Source: Methylobacterium sp. WSM2598 (GTDB lineage: Bacteria; Pseudomonadota; Alphaproteobacteria; Rhizobiales; Beijerinckiaceae). From it: 64,000 bases of DNA. The notes under the pieces are model-generated. The model had not been told where the DNA came from, searched no databases, and worked only from the letters and a program-made list of their open reading frames with translations. The DNA lies in contig NZ_KB900609.1 of the NCBI RefSeq assembly GCF_000379105.1, positions 2,864,774-2,928,773 on the forward strand, in the 5' to 3' direction. Of this stretch, positions 16,173 through 25,564 are shown piece by piece (position 1 is the first letter of the stretch; each line of letters starts with the position of its first letter). Made by a program: the position numbers and the translations under genes.

Positions 16173-17708
16173 TCACACCCGCCGCAGGGGCACCCGGAAC
16201 AGGCGCAGGGCCGCGAGCAGCGTCGCCGCGTAGGCGAGGAGGCCGAGGCCGCCGAGGGCCGAGAGGATCGCGAGCTCGCGGAAGCGCGGCAGGGGCGGCA
16301 TCAGCCGCTCCAGCAGGGGCAGCCCGCCGAGGGTGCCGAGTGCCAGCACGGCGCAGCCGGCGAGCACCCCGCAGGCCGTGACGGCGAGCGCCCGGCTCGG
16401 GGCGGTCCAGCCGCGGCGGCGGGCGACCAGGAACAGCATCAGCACGTTCACCCAGACGCCCGCCGCGGTGGCCAGCGCGAGGCCGGTCACGCCGAGCGGG
16501 CCGGTCAGCGCCACCTTGAGGGCGACGTTGAGGGCGACCGCCGTCAGCGAGGCGACGACCGGGAAGCGCGAATCCTGGCGCGCGTAGAAGCTCGCCACGA
16601 TGCTGCGGATCAGCACCGCGGCCGGCAGGGCGAGGCCGTAGGCGGCCAGCACCGCCCCGGCCCGGGCCGCCGCCTCGGCGTCGAAGGCGCCGCGCTGGAA
16701 CAGGGCCGTCATGATCAGGTCCGGCACCAGCAGGAAGGCCACCGCGAACGGCGCCGAGAGGGCGAGCGAGAAGCCGGTGGCGCGGTTCTGCGCCGCGTGG
16801 GCCGCGGCGGCGTCGCCGGAGGCGAGGCGCCGGCTCATCTCCGGCAGCAGCACGGTGCCGGCCGCGATGCCGATCACCCCGAAGGGCAGCTGGTAGAGCC
16901 GGTCCGCGTAGTAGAGGGCCGAGACCGCGCCGGCGGGCAGGAAGGAGGCGATGATCGTGTCGGCGAACATCGCGATCTGCACCCCCGCCGAGCCGATCAC
17001 CGCCGGCCCGAGCATGCGGAAGAAGCGCACCATGCCGGTATCGGCGAGGGTCGGGCGCGCGAGCCGGGGCGCCACCCCCGCCCGCACGGCGTCGCCCCAG
17101 ACGAGCAGGAATTGCAGCACGCCGGAGACCGCCACGCCCCAGGCGGCCGCGTAGGCGGCGTTGGGGAACAGGAAGGCCAGGGCGAGGGAAGCCAGCAGCG
17201 AGAGGTTGAGCAGGACCGGGGCGGCCGCCGCCGCCGCGAAGCGCTTGCGGGCGTTGAGCACCCCCGAGAGCAGCGTCACCAGGGTGATGAACAGCAGGTA
17301 CGGGAAGGTGATGCGGGTGAGCGCGACCGCCAGGGCGAATTTCTCCGGCTCCTCCGCGAAGCCCGGGGCGAGGGCCCGCACGACGAGCGGCATCATCGGC
17401 AGCGCCAGGGCGAGGAGCGCGACCTGGATCAGCAGCATCAGGGTGAAGATGCGGTCCGCGAAGCGCCGCGCGTCCTCCCGCTCCCCGGCCCCGTCCAGCC
17501 CCGCATAGGTCGGCACGAAGGCGACGTTGAAGGCCCCCTCGCCGAAGATCGCCCGGAAGTGGTTCGGCAGCCGGAAGGCCACCACGAAGGCGTCGGCGAT
17601 CGGGCCGGCCCCCATCACGGCGGCCATCACCACGTCCCGCAGGAAGCCCGTGACCCGCGACACCAGGGTCCAGCCGCCGACCGAGAGGATGCTGCGGATC
17701 ATCGACAC
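16173..17708 (-). CDS. murJ: Lipid II flippase MurJ
   Basis: A 511-residue inner-membrane protein with about 14 hydrophobic segments, matching MurJ/MviN, which moves lipid II across the membrane for peptidoglycan synthesis. Recognisable blocks: GGWTLVSRVTGFLRDVV at the start, DAFVVAFRLPNHFRAIFGEGAFNVAFVP, the TRITFPYLLFI segment, DTIIASFLPAGAVSALYYADRLYQLPFGVIGIAAGTVLLP (in parts) and SFYARQD. Length is that of the family. It is followed upstream on the same strand by a GT2 glycosyltransferase 37 bases away. Two starts (17708 and 17702) are close; I keep the longer. Confidence 0.95.
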   Translation of the reverse strand: MSMIRSILSVGGWTLVSRVTGFLRDVVMAAVMGAGPIADAFVVAFRLPNHFRAIFGEGAFNVAFVPTYAGLDGAGEREDARRFADRIFTLMLLIQVALLALALPMMPLVVRALAPGFAEEPEKFALAVALTRITFPYLLFITLVTLLSGVLNARKRFAAAAAAPVLLNLSLLASLALAFLFPNAAYAAAWGVAVSGVLQFLLVWGDAVRAGVAPRLARPTLADTGMVRFFRMLGPAVIGSAGVQIAMFADTIIASFLPAGAVSALYYADRLYQLPFGVIGIAAGTVLLPEMSRRLASGDAAAAHAAQNRATGFSLALSAPFAVAFLLVPDLIMTALFQRGAFDAEAAARAGAVLAAYGLALPAAVLIRSIVASFYARQDSRFPVVASLTAVALNVALKVALTGPLGVTGLALATAAGVWVNVLMLFLVARRRGWTAPSRALAVTACGVLAGCAVLALGTLGGLPLLERLMPPLPRFRELAILSALGGLGLLAYAATLLAALRLFRVPLRRV

Positions 17709-17745
17709 GACTCGTCCTGATGCGGGCGCGACGGCGCCCGCCCGG

Positions 17746-18765
17746 TCACACTGCCCCCGGAAAGGTGGCGCGAGCGCGGCGATCGTCGGGGAACGGCGCG
17801 GCCTGCGCGGCGGCGGCCGGGCCGATCCGCTCGGCGACCACGTAGAGCGGGCGCCGCTTCACCTCCGCGAAGATCCGCCCGATATACTCCCCGATGATGC
17901 CGAGCGACATCAGCTGGATGCCCGAGAAGAACATCACCGACACGATGAGCGAGGCGTAGCCCGGCACGTTCGGCCCGCGGAACAGGTACTCGCCCACGAA
18001 GTAGAGGGCGGCGAGGAACGCCAGCGCCGCGATGGCCCCGCCCAGATAGGTCCAGACCCGCAGCGGCACGGTCGAGAACGAGGTGATGCCGTCGAAGGCG
18101 AAGCGGAACAGCTTGCGGAAGCTCCACTTGGTCTCGCCGTGGTGGCGCGCCTCGACCGCGTAGGGCACCCCCACCGAGCGGAAGCCGATCCAGGAATAGA
18201 GCCCCTTCGAGAAGCGGGCGCGCTCGGGCAGCGCCCGCAGCACCTCGACGCCCTTGCGGTCGATCAGCCGGAAATCCCCGGCCCCCTCGGGCAGCGGCAT
18301 CTCGCCGAAGGTGGCGAAGAGCCGGTAGAACAGCCGCGCGAAGCCGCGCCGCAGCCGGCTCTCGCCGTCCCGGTCCATGCGCTGGGCGTAGACCATGACG
18401 TTGCCCTCCCGCCAGAGCGCCACGAAGGTCTCGATCAGCTCCGGGGGGTGCTGGAGGTCGGCGTCCATCAGCACCACGGCGCGGCCGCGGGCGTGGTCGA
18501 GCCCGGCCGCGATCGCGACCTCCTTGCCGAAGTTGCGGCTGAAGGAGACCGCGCCGATGCGCGGCTCGCCCGCATGGTGCGCGGCGATCACCGCGGCGGT
18601 GGCGTCGCGGCTGCCGTCATCGACGAACAGCACCTCGAAGGCCGGGCCGATGCGCTCCAGCACGGGCAGGAGGCGGGCGAGGAGCGGCCCGACATTGGCG
18701 CTCTCGTTGTAGACCGGTATGACGACGCTGAGGTCGACCGGGTCGCTTGGCCTGAACAGCTCCAC
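17746..18765 (-). CDS. GT2 glycosyltransferase, DPM1/GtrB-like with C-terminal membrane helices
   Basis: A 339-residue polyprenyl-phosphate-type sugar transferase. The GT-A domain shows LSVVIPVYNESANV, VLFVDDGSRD, and the metal-binding VVLMDADLQHPPE; FSRNFGKEVAIAAGLDHA and GETKWSFRKL are typical of the GtrB/ArnC branch. Two membrane helices lie near the end (YLGGAIAALAFLAALYF and IVSVMFFSGIQLMSLGIIG), followed by GEYIGRIFAEVKRRPLY. It probably loads a sugar on undecaprenyl phosphate at the inner membrane. GTG 18765 with AGGA ahead is chosen; the frame reaches 18861 but that would overlap the divergent deacetylase. Confidence 0.88.
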   Translation of the reverse strand: MELFRPSDPVDLSVVIPVYNESANVGPLLARLLPVLERIGPAFEVLFVDDGSRDATAAVIAAHHAGEPRIGAVSFSRNFGKEVAIAAGLDHARGRAVVLMDADLQHPPELIETFVALWREGNVMVYAQRMDRDGESRLRRGFARLFYRLFATFGEMPLPEGAGDFRLIDRKGVEVLRALPERARFSKGLYSWIGFRSVGVPYAVEARHHGETKWSFRKLFRFAFDGITSFSTVPLRVWTYLGGAIAALAFLAALYFVGEYLFRGPNVPGYASLIVSVMFFSGIQLMSLGIIGEYIGRIFAEVKRRPLYVVAERIGPAAAAQAAPFPDDRRARATFPGAV

Positions 18766-18859
18766 GGTGCCGTTCCTCGATGTCTGTGCCGGGCAAGGCC
18801 GGCCTCGCGCGGGATCAAGAACCGGCGCCGCGCGCCGGATCAAGGGAATGCTGTAGCGC

Positions 18860-19729
18860 ATGCCACCTGAACGGCGACCGATCGTGCTCTGCGCCGACGA
18901 TTACGGGCTGAGCCCCGGGGTGAGCCGCGGGATCCTGGCCCTCGCCCGGGCCGGCCGGATCTCGGCGACGGGGTCGATGACGAACCTGCCCTCCTTCGCC
19001 CCGGCGGCCCCGCCCCTGCGCGAGGTCGCCGGGCGGGTCGGGCTCGGCCTGCACCTCACGCTGACGGCGGGCGCGCCGCTCGGGCCGATGCCGCGGCTCG
19101 CCCCCGGCGGCGCCCTGCCGTCCCTGGGGCGGCTGATGCGGGCGGCCTTCGCGGGCGCCCTCGATGCCGCCGAGACCGAGGGCGAGATCGCCCGCCAGCT
19201 CGACGCCTTCGAGCGGGCCCTCGGCCGCCCGCCGGACTTCGTCGACGGGCACCAGCACGTGCACGTGCTGCCCGGGCTGCGGGGCGCGCTCCTCGCGGTG
19301 CTCGCCCGGCGGGGCCTGGCCGGGCGGACCTGGCTGCGCGATCCGGGCGACCGCCTCGCCGCCCTCCTGGCCCGGCCCTCGGCCCCGAAGGCCGGGCTCG
19401 TGCGCGCCCTCGCGCTCGGCTTCCGGCGCGCGGCGGTCCGGGCGGGGTTCCCGACCAACCGCGGCTTCTCGGGCTTCTCGGATTTCGCGCCCGGCAGCGG
19501 GTTCGCGGAGTCCTTCGAGCGGGCCTTCGCCCGGCTCGGCCCGGCGCCCCTCGTCATGTGCCATCCGGGCGAGGCGGACGACGCCCTGCGGGCCCTCGAC
19601 CCGGTGGTCGCGAGCCGGCCGGCGGAGCTCGCCTACCTCGCCTCGGAGCGGTTCGCGACCTTCCTGGAGCGGGAGGGCTTGCGCCTCGCGCCAGCCCCCG
19701 GAGCGCGCGGCCCGGACGGCGCCGCCTGA
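18860..19729 (+). CDS. ChbG/HpnK family deacetylase
   Basis: A 289-residue YdjC-type protein; family members remove N-acetyl groups from carbohydrate or hopanoid intermediates using a metal. Motifs: VLCADDYGLSPGVSRGI with the metal Asp pair, GLHLTLTAGAPL, the DGHQHVHVLPG histidine motif and VMCHPG. Hopanoid (HpnK) and chitooligosaccharide (ChbG) members cannot be told apart here; no hpn genes are adjacent. It is transcribed divergently from the GT2 gene, with starts about 95 bases apart, so one shared promoter region is likely and the two may act on the same lipid-linked sugar (inference). Confidence 0.85.
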   Translation: MPPERRPIVLCADDYGLSPGVSRGILALARAGRISATGSMTNLPSFAPAAPPLREVAGRVGLGLHLTLTAGAPLGPMPRLAPGGALPSLGRLMRAAFAGALDAAETEGEIARQLDAFERALGRPPDFVDGHQHVHVLPGLRGALLAVLARRGLAGRTWLRDPGDRLAALLARPSAPKAGLVRALALGFRRAAVRAGFPTNRGFSGFSDFAPGSGFAESFERAFARLGPAPLVMCHPGEADDALRALDPVVASRPAELAYLASERFATFLEREGLRLAPAPGARGPDGAA

Positions 19730-19898
19730 GGGTGCGAGGCCGGCCGGCGGCGCGGGCCGGGACTGCCGGTCGCTCCGCGCCGGACGGGCCCCAGGAGGGC
19801 GCGACCCGGGGAGAACGTCGAGCGGCCGCCGTGCCGGGCGCGACACGTCCTGAGGAGAGGCGCGATCCGGCCGGCATGCGCCGCTCGGCGCCCTCGCG

Positions 19899-21695
19899 TC
19901 AGCTCCTCGGCAGGGCGGCGGATCCGCCCGCGGTTGCGCGCGCCTGCGCCAGCGCTTCGGCAGAGTTCTTCAGCGCGTCGACGATGTCGCGGCGCGTCAG
20001 CCGGTTGCCGCGCAGCAGTTCCAGGTGATGCGCGAGCCCGACCTCGTCCGGCTCGCGCCCGAGCACAAGGCGATAACATTGCAAGAGGAAGGGGTAGGGG
20101 CTCTGATTCACGTCGTCCGCCAGCAGGGCGATCTCGAGTTCCCGGTTCAGGTTCCGCTCCGCCGGGGGCTCGGGGGGCTCGTCCAGGACCGCGGCGCGGG
20201 CCGTGACCCACCCGCGAACGAAGATGCCGGCCTGCCGCGCGGCCGCGGACGAGCGGACCTCCGCGGCACTGGCCAACCTGCTGATCAAGCCGTCCCGCCC
20301 GAGTTCCCGATAGACCCCGACCCAATACTCCACGTCGCTGGCGGATTGCTCGACCGGAAAGGCCCAGCGCAAGAGGTGGCGGAGGTTCTCCTCGATCTCG
20401 GTCTCCAGGCGCAGGGCGCGGGCCGCCGTCAGCGCTCCCACGATCGCCGGGCCGATCGGATCGGCCGCCACGTCGCCCTTCGTGGGCAACGCGGCCGGCC
20501 GCAGCGCCCTGCGCCGGGTCTCGGCCCAGCTCGGGGTCGGAACCAGGAGCGGTGAGAGCCGGGCGGTGATCCGTTCGATGTAGGCGTCGCGCGTGAAGCG
20601 GGCGGCATGCTGCTTCACCGCCGAGCGCCATTCCTCGCGCGGCATCCGCCCCCTGTCGCAAGCGACCTCGCCCGCCTCGAAGGCGGCACAGAAGCCGGAG
20701 AGGCAGGTTGCCAGTTCCTCGACCTTGCCGGCCGTGAAGGTCGAGGCCAGGTGGCCGGTCAGTTCCGGCAGGGCCCCGGCCGTGGTGCATATGACCGGCG
20801 TGCCGGCGAGGAACGCTTCCGCGACCGGCATGCCGAACCCCTCGTGGAACGAGGGAAGGACGAAGACGTCGGCCTCGGCGAAGAGTCGCCGGATTTCGGC
20901 GGAACTGCTGTTCAGCTTGAAGCGCAGCGCGACCCGTTCGGGCAGCGTTTGCGCCAAGTCGTCGACCTCCCTGATGTAAGCTTGGTCGGAGAATTCGGTG
21001 ATGCCGGCCAGCGTCACCGTGACCGGGCGCGCGAGGGCCGGCTCGGCAAGGGCAAGGGCCTCCAGCAGGGTCGTCACGCCCTTGCTTCGGGCGAAGCGCC
21101 CGCAATAGAGCAGGTGCAGCGGTCGTCCGGCATCCTCGAAACTTATTTCGCCGGCCTCACCCATGGCGCCGGCATTGGGGCCGAACAGCGGGACTACCGT
21201 GGCGGGGCGCGCGAGTCCGTACGCGCGCAGCTGGTTTGCCGAGTATTCCGACGCCGCGAAAACAGCATCGGCGACGTGGAAATTCTCGATCTGCTGAAAG
21301 GAGCGATAGATGAGATCCTCGGCCTGAGGTGGACAGTACTGAGGTGGAGTGATGCCCTGGAAAAAAATGGCGAGTCTGGCGTCCCGTCGGGTATGATTCA
21401 TGCAATTATGGACGTCATTGTAAACACCAAAATGAAAGTAATACAAATCTGAAGTCGCGAAATGCTCTTCCTTCAAAATTTGGCGCCAATCGTTGACGAC
21501 GCGGACGCGGGTGTCCATCAGGTCCGAGGACATGCAGTAAATCTGGACATCGAGATTGCGGCGCTCGCGGACCGAAAGCATGTCGAGCGCGTCGAGGTCG
21601 CACGCAACCGTCTCGCTCATGGCGTCGCCGCGATGGACGACACCCGTGATGATCGAGATGCGCGGGGTGAAGTTGTTGCGCGGCATCATCATCAC
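19899..21695 (-). CDS. GT4 glycosyltransferase with C-terminal DUF4214 domain
   Basis: A 598-residue protein. Residues about 1-385 form a GT-B glycosyltransferase: LLYCGRFARSKGVTTLLEAL in the nucleotide-sugar lobe and PSFHEGFGMPVAEAFLAGTPVI with the EX7E pair. The tail, near 530-590, holds CYRLVLGREPDEVGLAHHLELL, a DUF4214-type helical repeat known from surface and extracellular polysaccharide proteins; an earlier related piece (VEYWVGVYRELGRDG) lies near 455. It follows the GT2-GT4 gene with a 3-base gap, so they are an operon. The start is one of four candidates (GTG then three ATGs). Confidence 0.87.
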   Translation of the reverse strand: MMMMPRNNFTPRISIITGVVHRGDAMSETVACDLDALDMLSVRERRNLDVQIYCMSSDLMDTRVRVVNDWRQILKEEHFATSDLYYFHFGVYNDVHNCMNHTRRDARLAIFFQGITPPQYCPPQAEDLIYRSFQQIENFHVADAVFAASEYSANQLRAYGLARPATVVPLFGPNAGAMGEAGEISFEDAGRPLHLLYCGRFARSKGVTTLLEALALAEPALARPVTVTLAGITEFSDQAYIREVDDLAQTLPERVALRFKLNSSSAEIRRLFAEADVFVLPSFHEGFGMPVAEAFLAGTPVICTTAGALPELTGHLASTFTAGKVEELATCLSGFCAAFEAGEVACDRGRMPREEWRSAVKQHAARFTRDAYIERITARLSPLLVPTPSWAETRRRALRPAALPTKGDVAADPIGPAIVGALTAARALRLETEIEENLRHLLRWAFPVEQSASDVEYWVGVYRELGRDGLISRLASAAEVRSSAAARQAGIFVRGWVTARAAVLDEPPEPPAERNLNRELEIALLADDVNQSPYPFLLQCYRLVLGREPDEVGLAHHLELLRGNRLTRRDIVDALKNSAEALAQARATAGGSAALPRS

Positions 21696-21698
21696 CGT

Positions 21699-24011
21699 CT
21701 AGGCGCGATTGTTCAGGTTGGCCGGTCCCACCAGGCTGGCGAAGGCCACCTGCGAGGACTTGATCACGCGCTCGTTCTCGAAGAGCCTGAGATAGCGGTC
21801 GCGGCCCGCATCCCCCATGCGCGTGCGCCGGGGCCGGTCGGTCACGAGTTGGTCGAGGGCGGCCTCCACCTCGGCGGACCGGGCCCCGCAGAGGATGCCC
21901 GTCGCGCCGTCCTCGACGATGTCGCGGGCGCCGCCGACGTCGAGTGCGACGACGGGCAGGCGGTAGCGCATCGCCTCGATGAAGATGATCCCAAACGACT
22001 CGTAGCGGGATGGGACGCAGAAGATGTCCGCCTGCTCGTAGAGAGCGACGACCTCGGCGTCGGAGAGCTGGCCGTGGAAGCGGACGCGTCCCGCCAGATC
22101 ACCGCGCCGCCGCTCGAATTGCAGCCGGAGGCTGCGCGTCGGATCCTGCCCGTAGGAATCGCGGCCGACGACGTCGACCTCGACGTTGAGGTGCCGGGCG
22201 AGCAGCTTCGCACAGGCCGAGAGGAAGAGGTCGGTTCCCTTTCGGCGCTCCAGGCGGCTGACGGAGAGGACGCGAACGATCCCATCCGGATCCGCGCGCC
22301 GCTTCGCCACCCGTTCCAGGGATGCGGGCTCGATATCCGCGGCCCCGTGCGGCACCGTCACGATCCTGGCGGACGGAGCGATGCCGAAATCGTCCTTCAG
22401 GTGGTCCGCCGACGACCGGCTGTTGGCGTGAAACAGCCTCGCGGAATGGACGTAGATGTCTTCGAGCGTCGACAGCTCCTCGAGCGTCTCGCGATCGAGC
22501 GAACTCCGTTCGAGATCGGCGAAGCGCCGGAAGGTGGTATTCATCGACACGATCGTGTTCAGCCGACGATCGAGCACGCAGTAGAGCCCTTCCTGGTCCC
22601 AGACAGGAGCGATCACCATGTCGATGTAGCGGTCTCGCCGGAGCCGCAGGACTTCCTGATGCGCTGCTTTGGACCACGCCACGTTGGCCCGTGCGGGTCC
22701 CGACCGCAGCGCGCCGATCCGCTCCGCGACCGGCTGCGCGATCCCGCCGGGAGCCAGCCCCGCTTCGGACAGGTGGCGGATCCAGAGGCCTTCGTGGAAC
22801 TCGATCCGCGAAGGCCCATCGGTCGCCGTGATCAGGTGCGTCTCGTGGCCGTTCCGCGCGAAGCCGGTGGCGAGATCCCAGATGTAGCGGGCGATCCCGC
22901 CGGGGGAGCGCTGCGGAGTCCAGCGGGAGATGAAGCAGATCGTGCGGCGGCCGCCCTCGGGGTGGATGACCGGGAACTTACGGATCGCCTCCGGTCGGGC
23001 GGGGCTGATCGCCACGGATTTGCGCGTTTGCTCGAGGGCGCGGCGGCGCCCGTCCGAGGCGCCCCGCTCCGCGTCCGCGAGGAAGGACCGATACTCCGCC
23101 CAGCTGATGCCGTGATGGGCGGCCTGCCAGCGCGCGCCGTCCACCAACTCCCTCAGCCACGTCTCGCAGGCCTGGAGGTACTCGGTAATCGGTCCGCCGT
23201 TGCGGCGCCAGTCGGACAGGGCGACGTAGTACTTGTTCTTCACCACCGGGTAGGGGTGGGTGAGGAGCCTGCGTTCGTCGCGCGTGATGCCTGATGCGAA
23301 CTGATGATGGACACTGGCGCCGGAATCCACGAGTCGAATCTTGTACCCGCGTTCGACGATGCGACGGCAGAGTTCCGACTCGTCGAGAAAGTACTCGATC
23401 TCCTCGTCGAATCCTCCGACCTCCTGCAGGACCGAGCGCCGGAACGAGCTCGATGCACCGAGGAGGTGGGGAATCGTCGCGGAATCGGAGAATTCAAACG
23501 CCCAGAGTGGCGGGCGCCGCACGAAATCCGGACGGTAGAATTTGTCGACGACGAATGGGTTCGCTTGCCATTCGAAGCCGGTATGGTCATACACTCGCGT
23601 TCCGGCTCCGCCGACTTCGTGATCACCATACGGTTCTACGATGTTGACAATCCAATCTGGTTCGGCGAAGGCATCGTCGTCCAGAAATAACACCAACTCG
23701 CCCGATGAAAGATTGATACCCGTGTTGCGGGAGCGGGAAAGATTGGCCTCGTCAATTCTTCCTAAGACGATATTCTCCTTATAGACTGATATCACATCTT
23801 CTGTGTGATCGATTGAGGGGCCGTTAACTACAACGACCTCAAAATTACTGTAGTTTTGCTGCAGAAGCGCCCGCAAAGTCTTTTCAAGCAACGTCGCACG
23901 ATTCAAGGTTGATATGACGACGCTGACCGAAGGCTCAAATCCGGCGCATTGATACTGCAATGATGAGTTATTCATGCGCGGATCTGCGAAATCAGCTTGA
24001 TCGTAGTGCAT
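21699..24011 (-). CDS. Bifunctional GT2-GT4 glycosyltransferase
   Basis: A 770-residue fusion of two transferases. The N-terminal GT2 domain (about 27-290) has SVVISTLNRATLLEKTLRAL and VLFLDDDAFAEPDW; the C-terminal GT4 domain (about 360-765) has SRWTPQRSPGGIARYIWDLA, VLSVSRLERRKGTDLFL and PSRYESFGIIFIEAMRYRLP with EX7E. It thus adds two sugars, probably to a surface glycan. ATG 24011 is preceded by GGTGGA. The first 400 bases are clearly poorer in GC than the rest, as is the upstream 250 bases, suggesting recent import of the 5' part (inference). Operon with the GT4-DUF4214 gene. Confidence 0.9.
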   Translation of the reverse strand: MHYDQADFADPRMNNSSLQYQCAGFEPSVSVVISTLNRATLLEKTLRALLQQNYSNFEVVVVNGPSIDHTEDVISVYKENIVLGRIDEANLSRSRNTGINLSSGELVLFLDDDAFAEPDWIVNIVEPYGDHEVGGAGTRVYDHTGFEWQANPFVVDKFYRPDFVRRPPLWAFEFSDSATIPHLLGASSSFRRSVLQEVGGFDEEIEYFLDESELCRRIVERGYKIRLVDSGASVHHQFASGITRDERRLLTHPYPVVKNKYYVALSDWRRNGGPITEYLQACETWLRELVDGARWQAAHHGISWAEYRSFLADAERGASDGRRRALEQTRKSVAISPARPEAIRKFPVIHPEGGRRTICFISRWTPQRSPGGIARYIWDLATGFARNGHETHLITATDGPSRIEFHEGLWIRHLSEAGLAPGGIAQPVAERIGALRSGPARANVAWSKAAHQEVLRLRRDRYIDMVIAPVWDQEGLYCVLDRRLNTIVSMNTTFRRFADLERSSLDRETLEELSTLEDIYVHSARLFHANSRSSADHLKDDFGIAPSARIVTVPHGAADIEPASLERVAKRRADPDGIVRVLSVSRLERRKGTDLFLSACAKLLARHLNVEVDVVGRDSYGQDPTRSLRLQFERRRGDLAGRVRFHGQLSDAEVVALYEQADIFCVPSRYESFGIIFIEAMRYRLPVVALDVGGARDIVEDGATGILCGARSAEVEAALDQLVTDRPRRTRMGDAGRDRYLRLFENERVIKSSQVAFASLVGPANLNNRA

Positions 24012-24752
24012 ATTCCACCATATGACATAGATGTCTGTTGCATATAGAAAATGTCACAGAACTTTCGTCTTGCGCATGACACCAGATTGTCGATGGCAGA
24101 CTGACATCATTGCCAGGAATAGAAAGATCTCTATCCCGCGACAACTGAGAGGTCAGGGACCTCATAATGGCCGAATTGCCGGATGGCAAGCGCCGACGGA
24201 CATTCCGCGCCGCATACTTCCAGCAGGCCCAATGACGGTAGCTGAATATAGGAACAATTTCTTCCCGGATGCCGGACGGCACATGGAAATGCTTCACATT
24301 CCCCAAAGACATGGACGCCAGACCGCGAGCGGATGGGGCGGTGATCCCAGCCTGCTCCGCGCGTGGATCATCGACGGGCGGGCCCGATTTTCACCGGAAG
24401 CGCTTCGCCGTCGCAGGGAGGTGGGTTGAATGGGACGCCGCCACGGGGCTGGCCGGCGCGCACCGCCGGACCGGCGGAGCGAGTGCACGGCCGGTCCGTT
24501 TCCGGGCGGCTGCCGGCTCCGGATGCCGGGTCGCGAGCAACTTCCATCCGCGCGCGGCGCGACGGTAGCGCCGACCTCGTCGGCAAAGCGGGGCAGCGCG
24601 ACCTCGGAAGCGATCGACCCGCTGGCGAGGAATTGTCCGATGATCGCGGGACGGCCCCTCCCCGCGCATCTTGGCAGCGGGGAGGGGGGAATGCCGCGCC
24701 GCGCGCGGCGATGGCGGGCGACGGATCCGGCAGGCTTGCCGGCTCAGGGTCC
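24012..24752. other. Long gap with no supported gene
   Basis: The left 250 bases are AT-rich for this genome and hold the promoter side of the glycosyltransferase operon. Short open frames on both strands (for example 24031-24429 plus and 23992-24312 minus) resemble no family I know and lack ribosome sites. Apart from a stem-loop at 24655-24687 I see nothing else. Confidence 0.5.
24655..24687 (-). terminator. Stem-loop behind sodB
   Basis: Perfect 11-bp stem CCCCTCCCCGC / GCGGGGAGGGG with an 11-base loop, 66 bases past the sodB stop. There is no T tract, as is common in GC-rich alphaproteobacteria, so its role as terminator is only probable. Confidence 0.5.
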
Positions 24753-25352
24753 TTAGGCGATCGCCTCGTGGTACATCTTCTCCACGTGCTCCCAGTTCAC
24801 CAAGTTCTCGATGAAGGCCTTGAGATAGTCGGGACGGCGATTGCGGTAGTCGATATAGTAGGAATGCTCCCAGACGTCGACGCCGAGGATCGGCTTGGCC
24901 CCGTGCACCAGCGGGTTCTCGCCGTTGGGGGTCTTCATGATCTCGAGCTTGCCGTTCCGGACCGCGAGCCAGGCCCAGCCCGAGCCGAACTGCGACACGC
25001 CGGCCTGGATGAAATCCGCCTTGAACTTGTCGGCGCCGCCCAGATCCTCGGCGATCTTCTTCTCGAGCGCGCCCGGGATGGCGCCGCCGCCGTTCGGCTT
25101 CATCCATTGCCAGAAGTGGATGTGGTTGTAGTGCTGGCCCGCGTTGTTGAAGAGCGGCTGGTTCTGGCCGTAGGACGCCTTCACCACCTCCTCGACGGAC
25201 TTGCCCGCCAGCTCCGACCCTTCGAGCAGCTTGTTGCCGGTATCGACGTAGGCCTTGTGGTGCTTGTCGTGGTGAAACTCAAGGGTTTCCTTCGACATGT
25301 AGGGCTGCAGCGCGTCGTAGGCGTAGGGCAGTTCGGGCAGCGTGAAGGCCAT
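24753..25352 (-). CDS. sodB: Superoxide dismutase, Fe/Mn family
   Basis: A 199-residue cytosolic superoxide dismutase. Metal ligands are in place: His in LEFHHDKHHKAYV, His in NNAGQHYNHIHFWQWM, and Asp/His in GVDVWEHSYYIDYRN. The outer-sphere Gln of NNAGQH and the FWQWMKPNGG context point to the iron or cambialistic branch. Start MAFTLPELPYAYDAL is the usual N terminus; two upstream codons of the longer frame are ignored. It stands alone between a long gap and a divergent hypothetical gene. Confidence 0.95.
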   Translation of the reverse strand: MAFTLPELPYAYDALQPYMSKETLEFHHDKHHKAYVDTGNKLLEGSELAGKSVEEVVKASYGQNQPLFNNAGQHYNHIHFWQWMKPNGGGAIPGALEKKIAEDLGGADKFKADFIQAGVSQFGSGWAWLAVRNGKLEIMKTPNGENPLVHGAKPILGVDVWEHSYYIDYRNRRPDYLKAFIENLVNWEHVEKMYHEAIA

Positions 25353-25564
25353 GGTGTGTCTCCGCATCAAGAGGGCGGCGGACCCGCCGGCCGGCAGCCT
25401 CGCTGCGGCGCGGGATCCGGGCGTTAGGTAAGTCGCGCGGCGGCCTCCGGCAACGTGCCGCGGGGGCCGTCGGCCGGGCGAGCGGGCCGGCCCGGTTTTG
25501 AAAACCCGCCGCGGGCGCTTAATCTCGGCCGTAGGCGGCGAGGCCGCGCGGTTCGAGTGGTGTG

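Noticed and set aside
23992..24429. Small genes in the gap left of sodB
   Set aside because: Frames on both strands overlap each other, lack ribosome sites and match no family.
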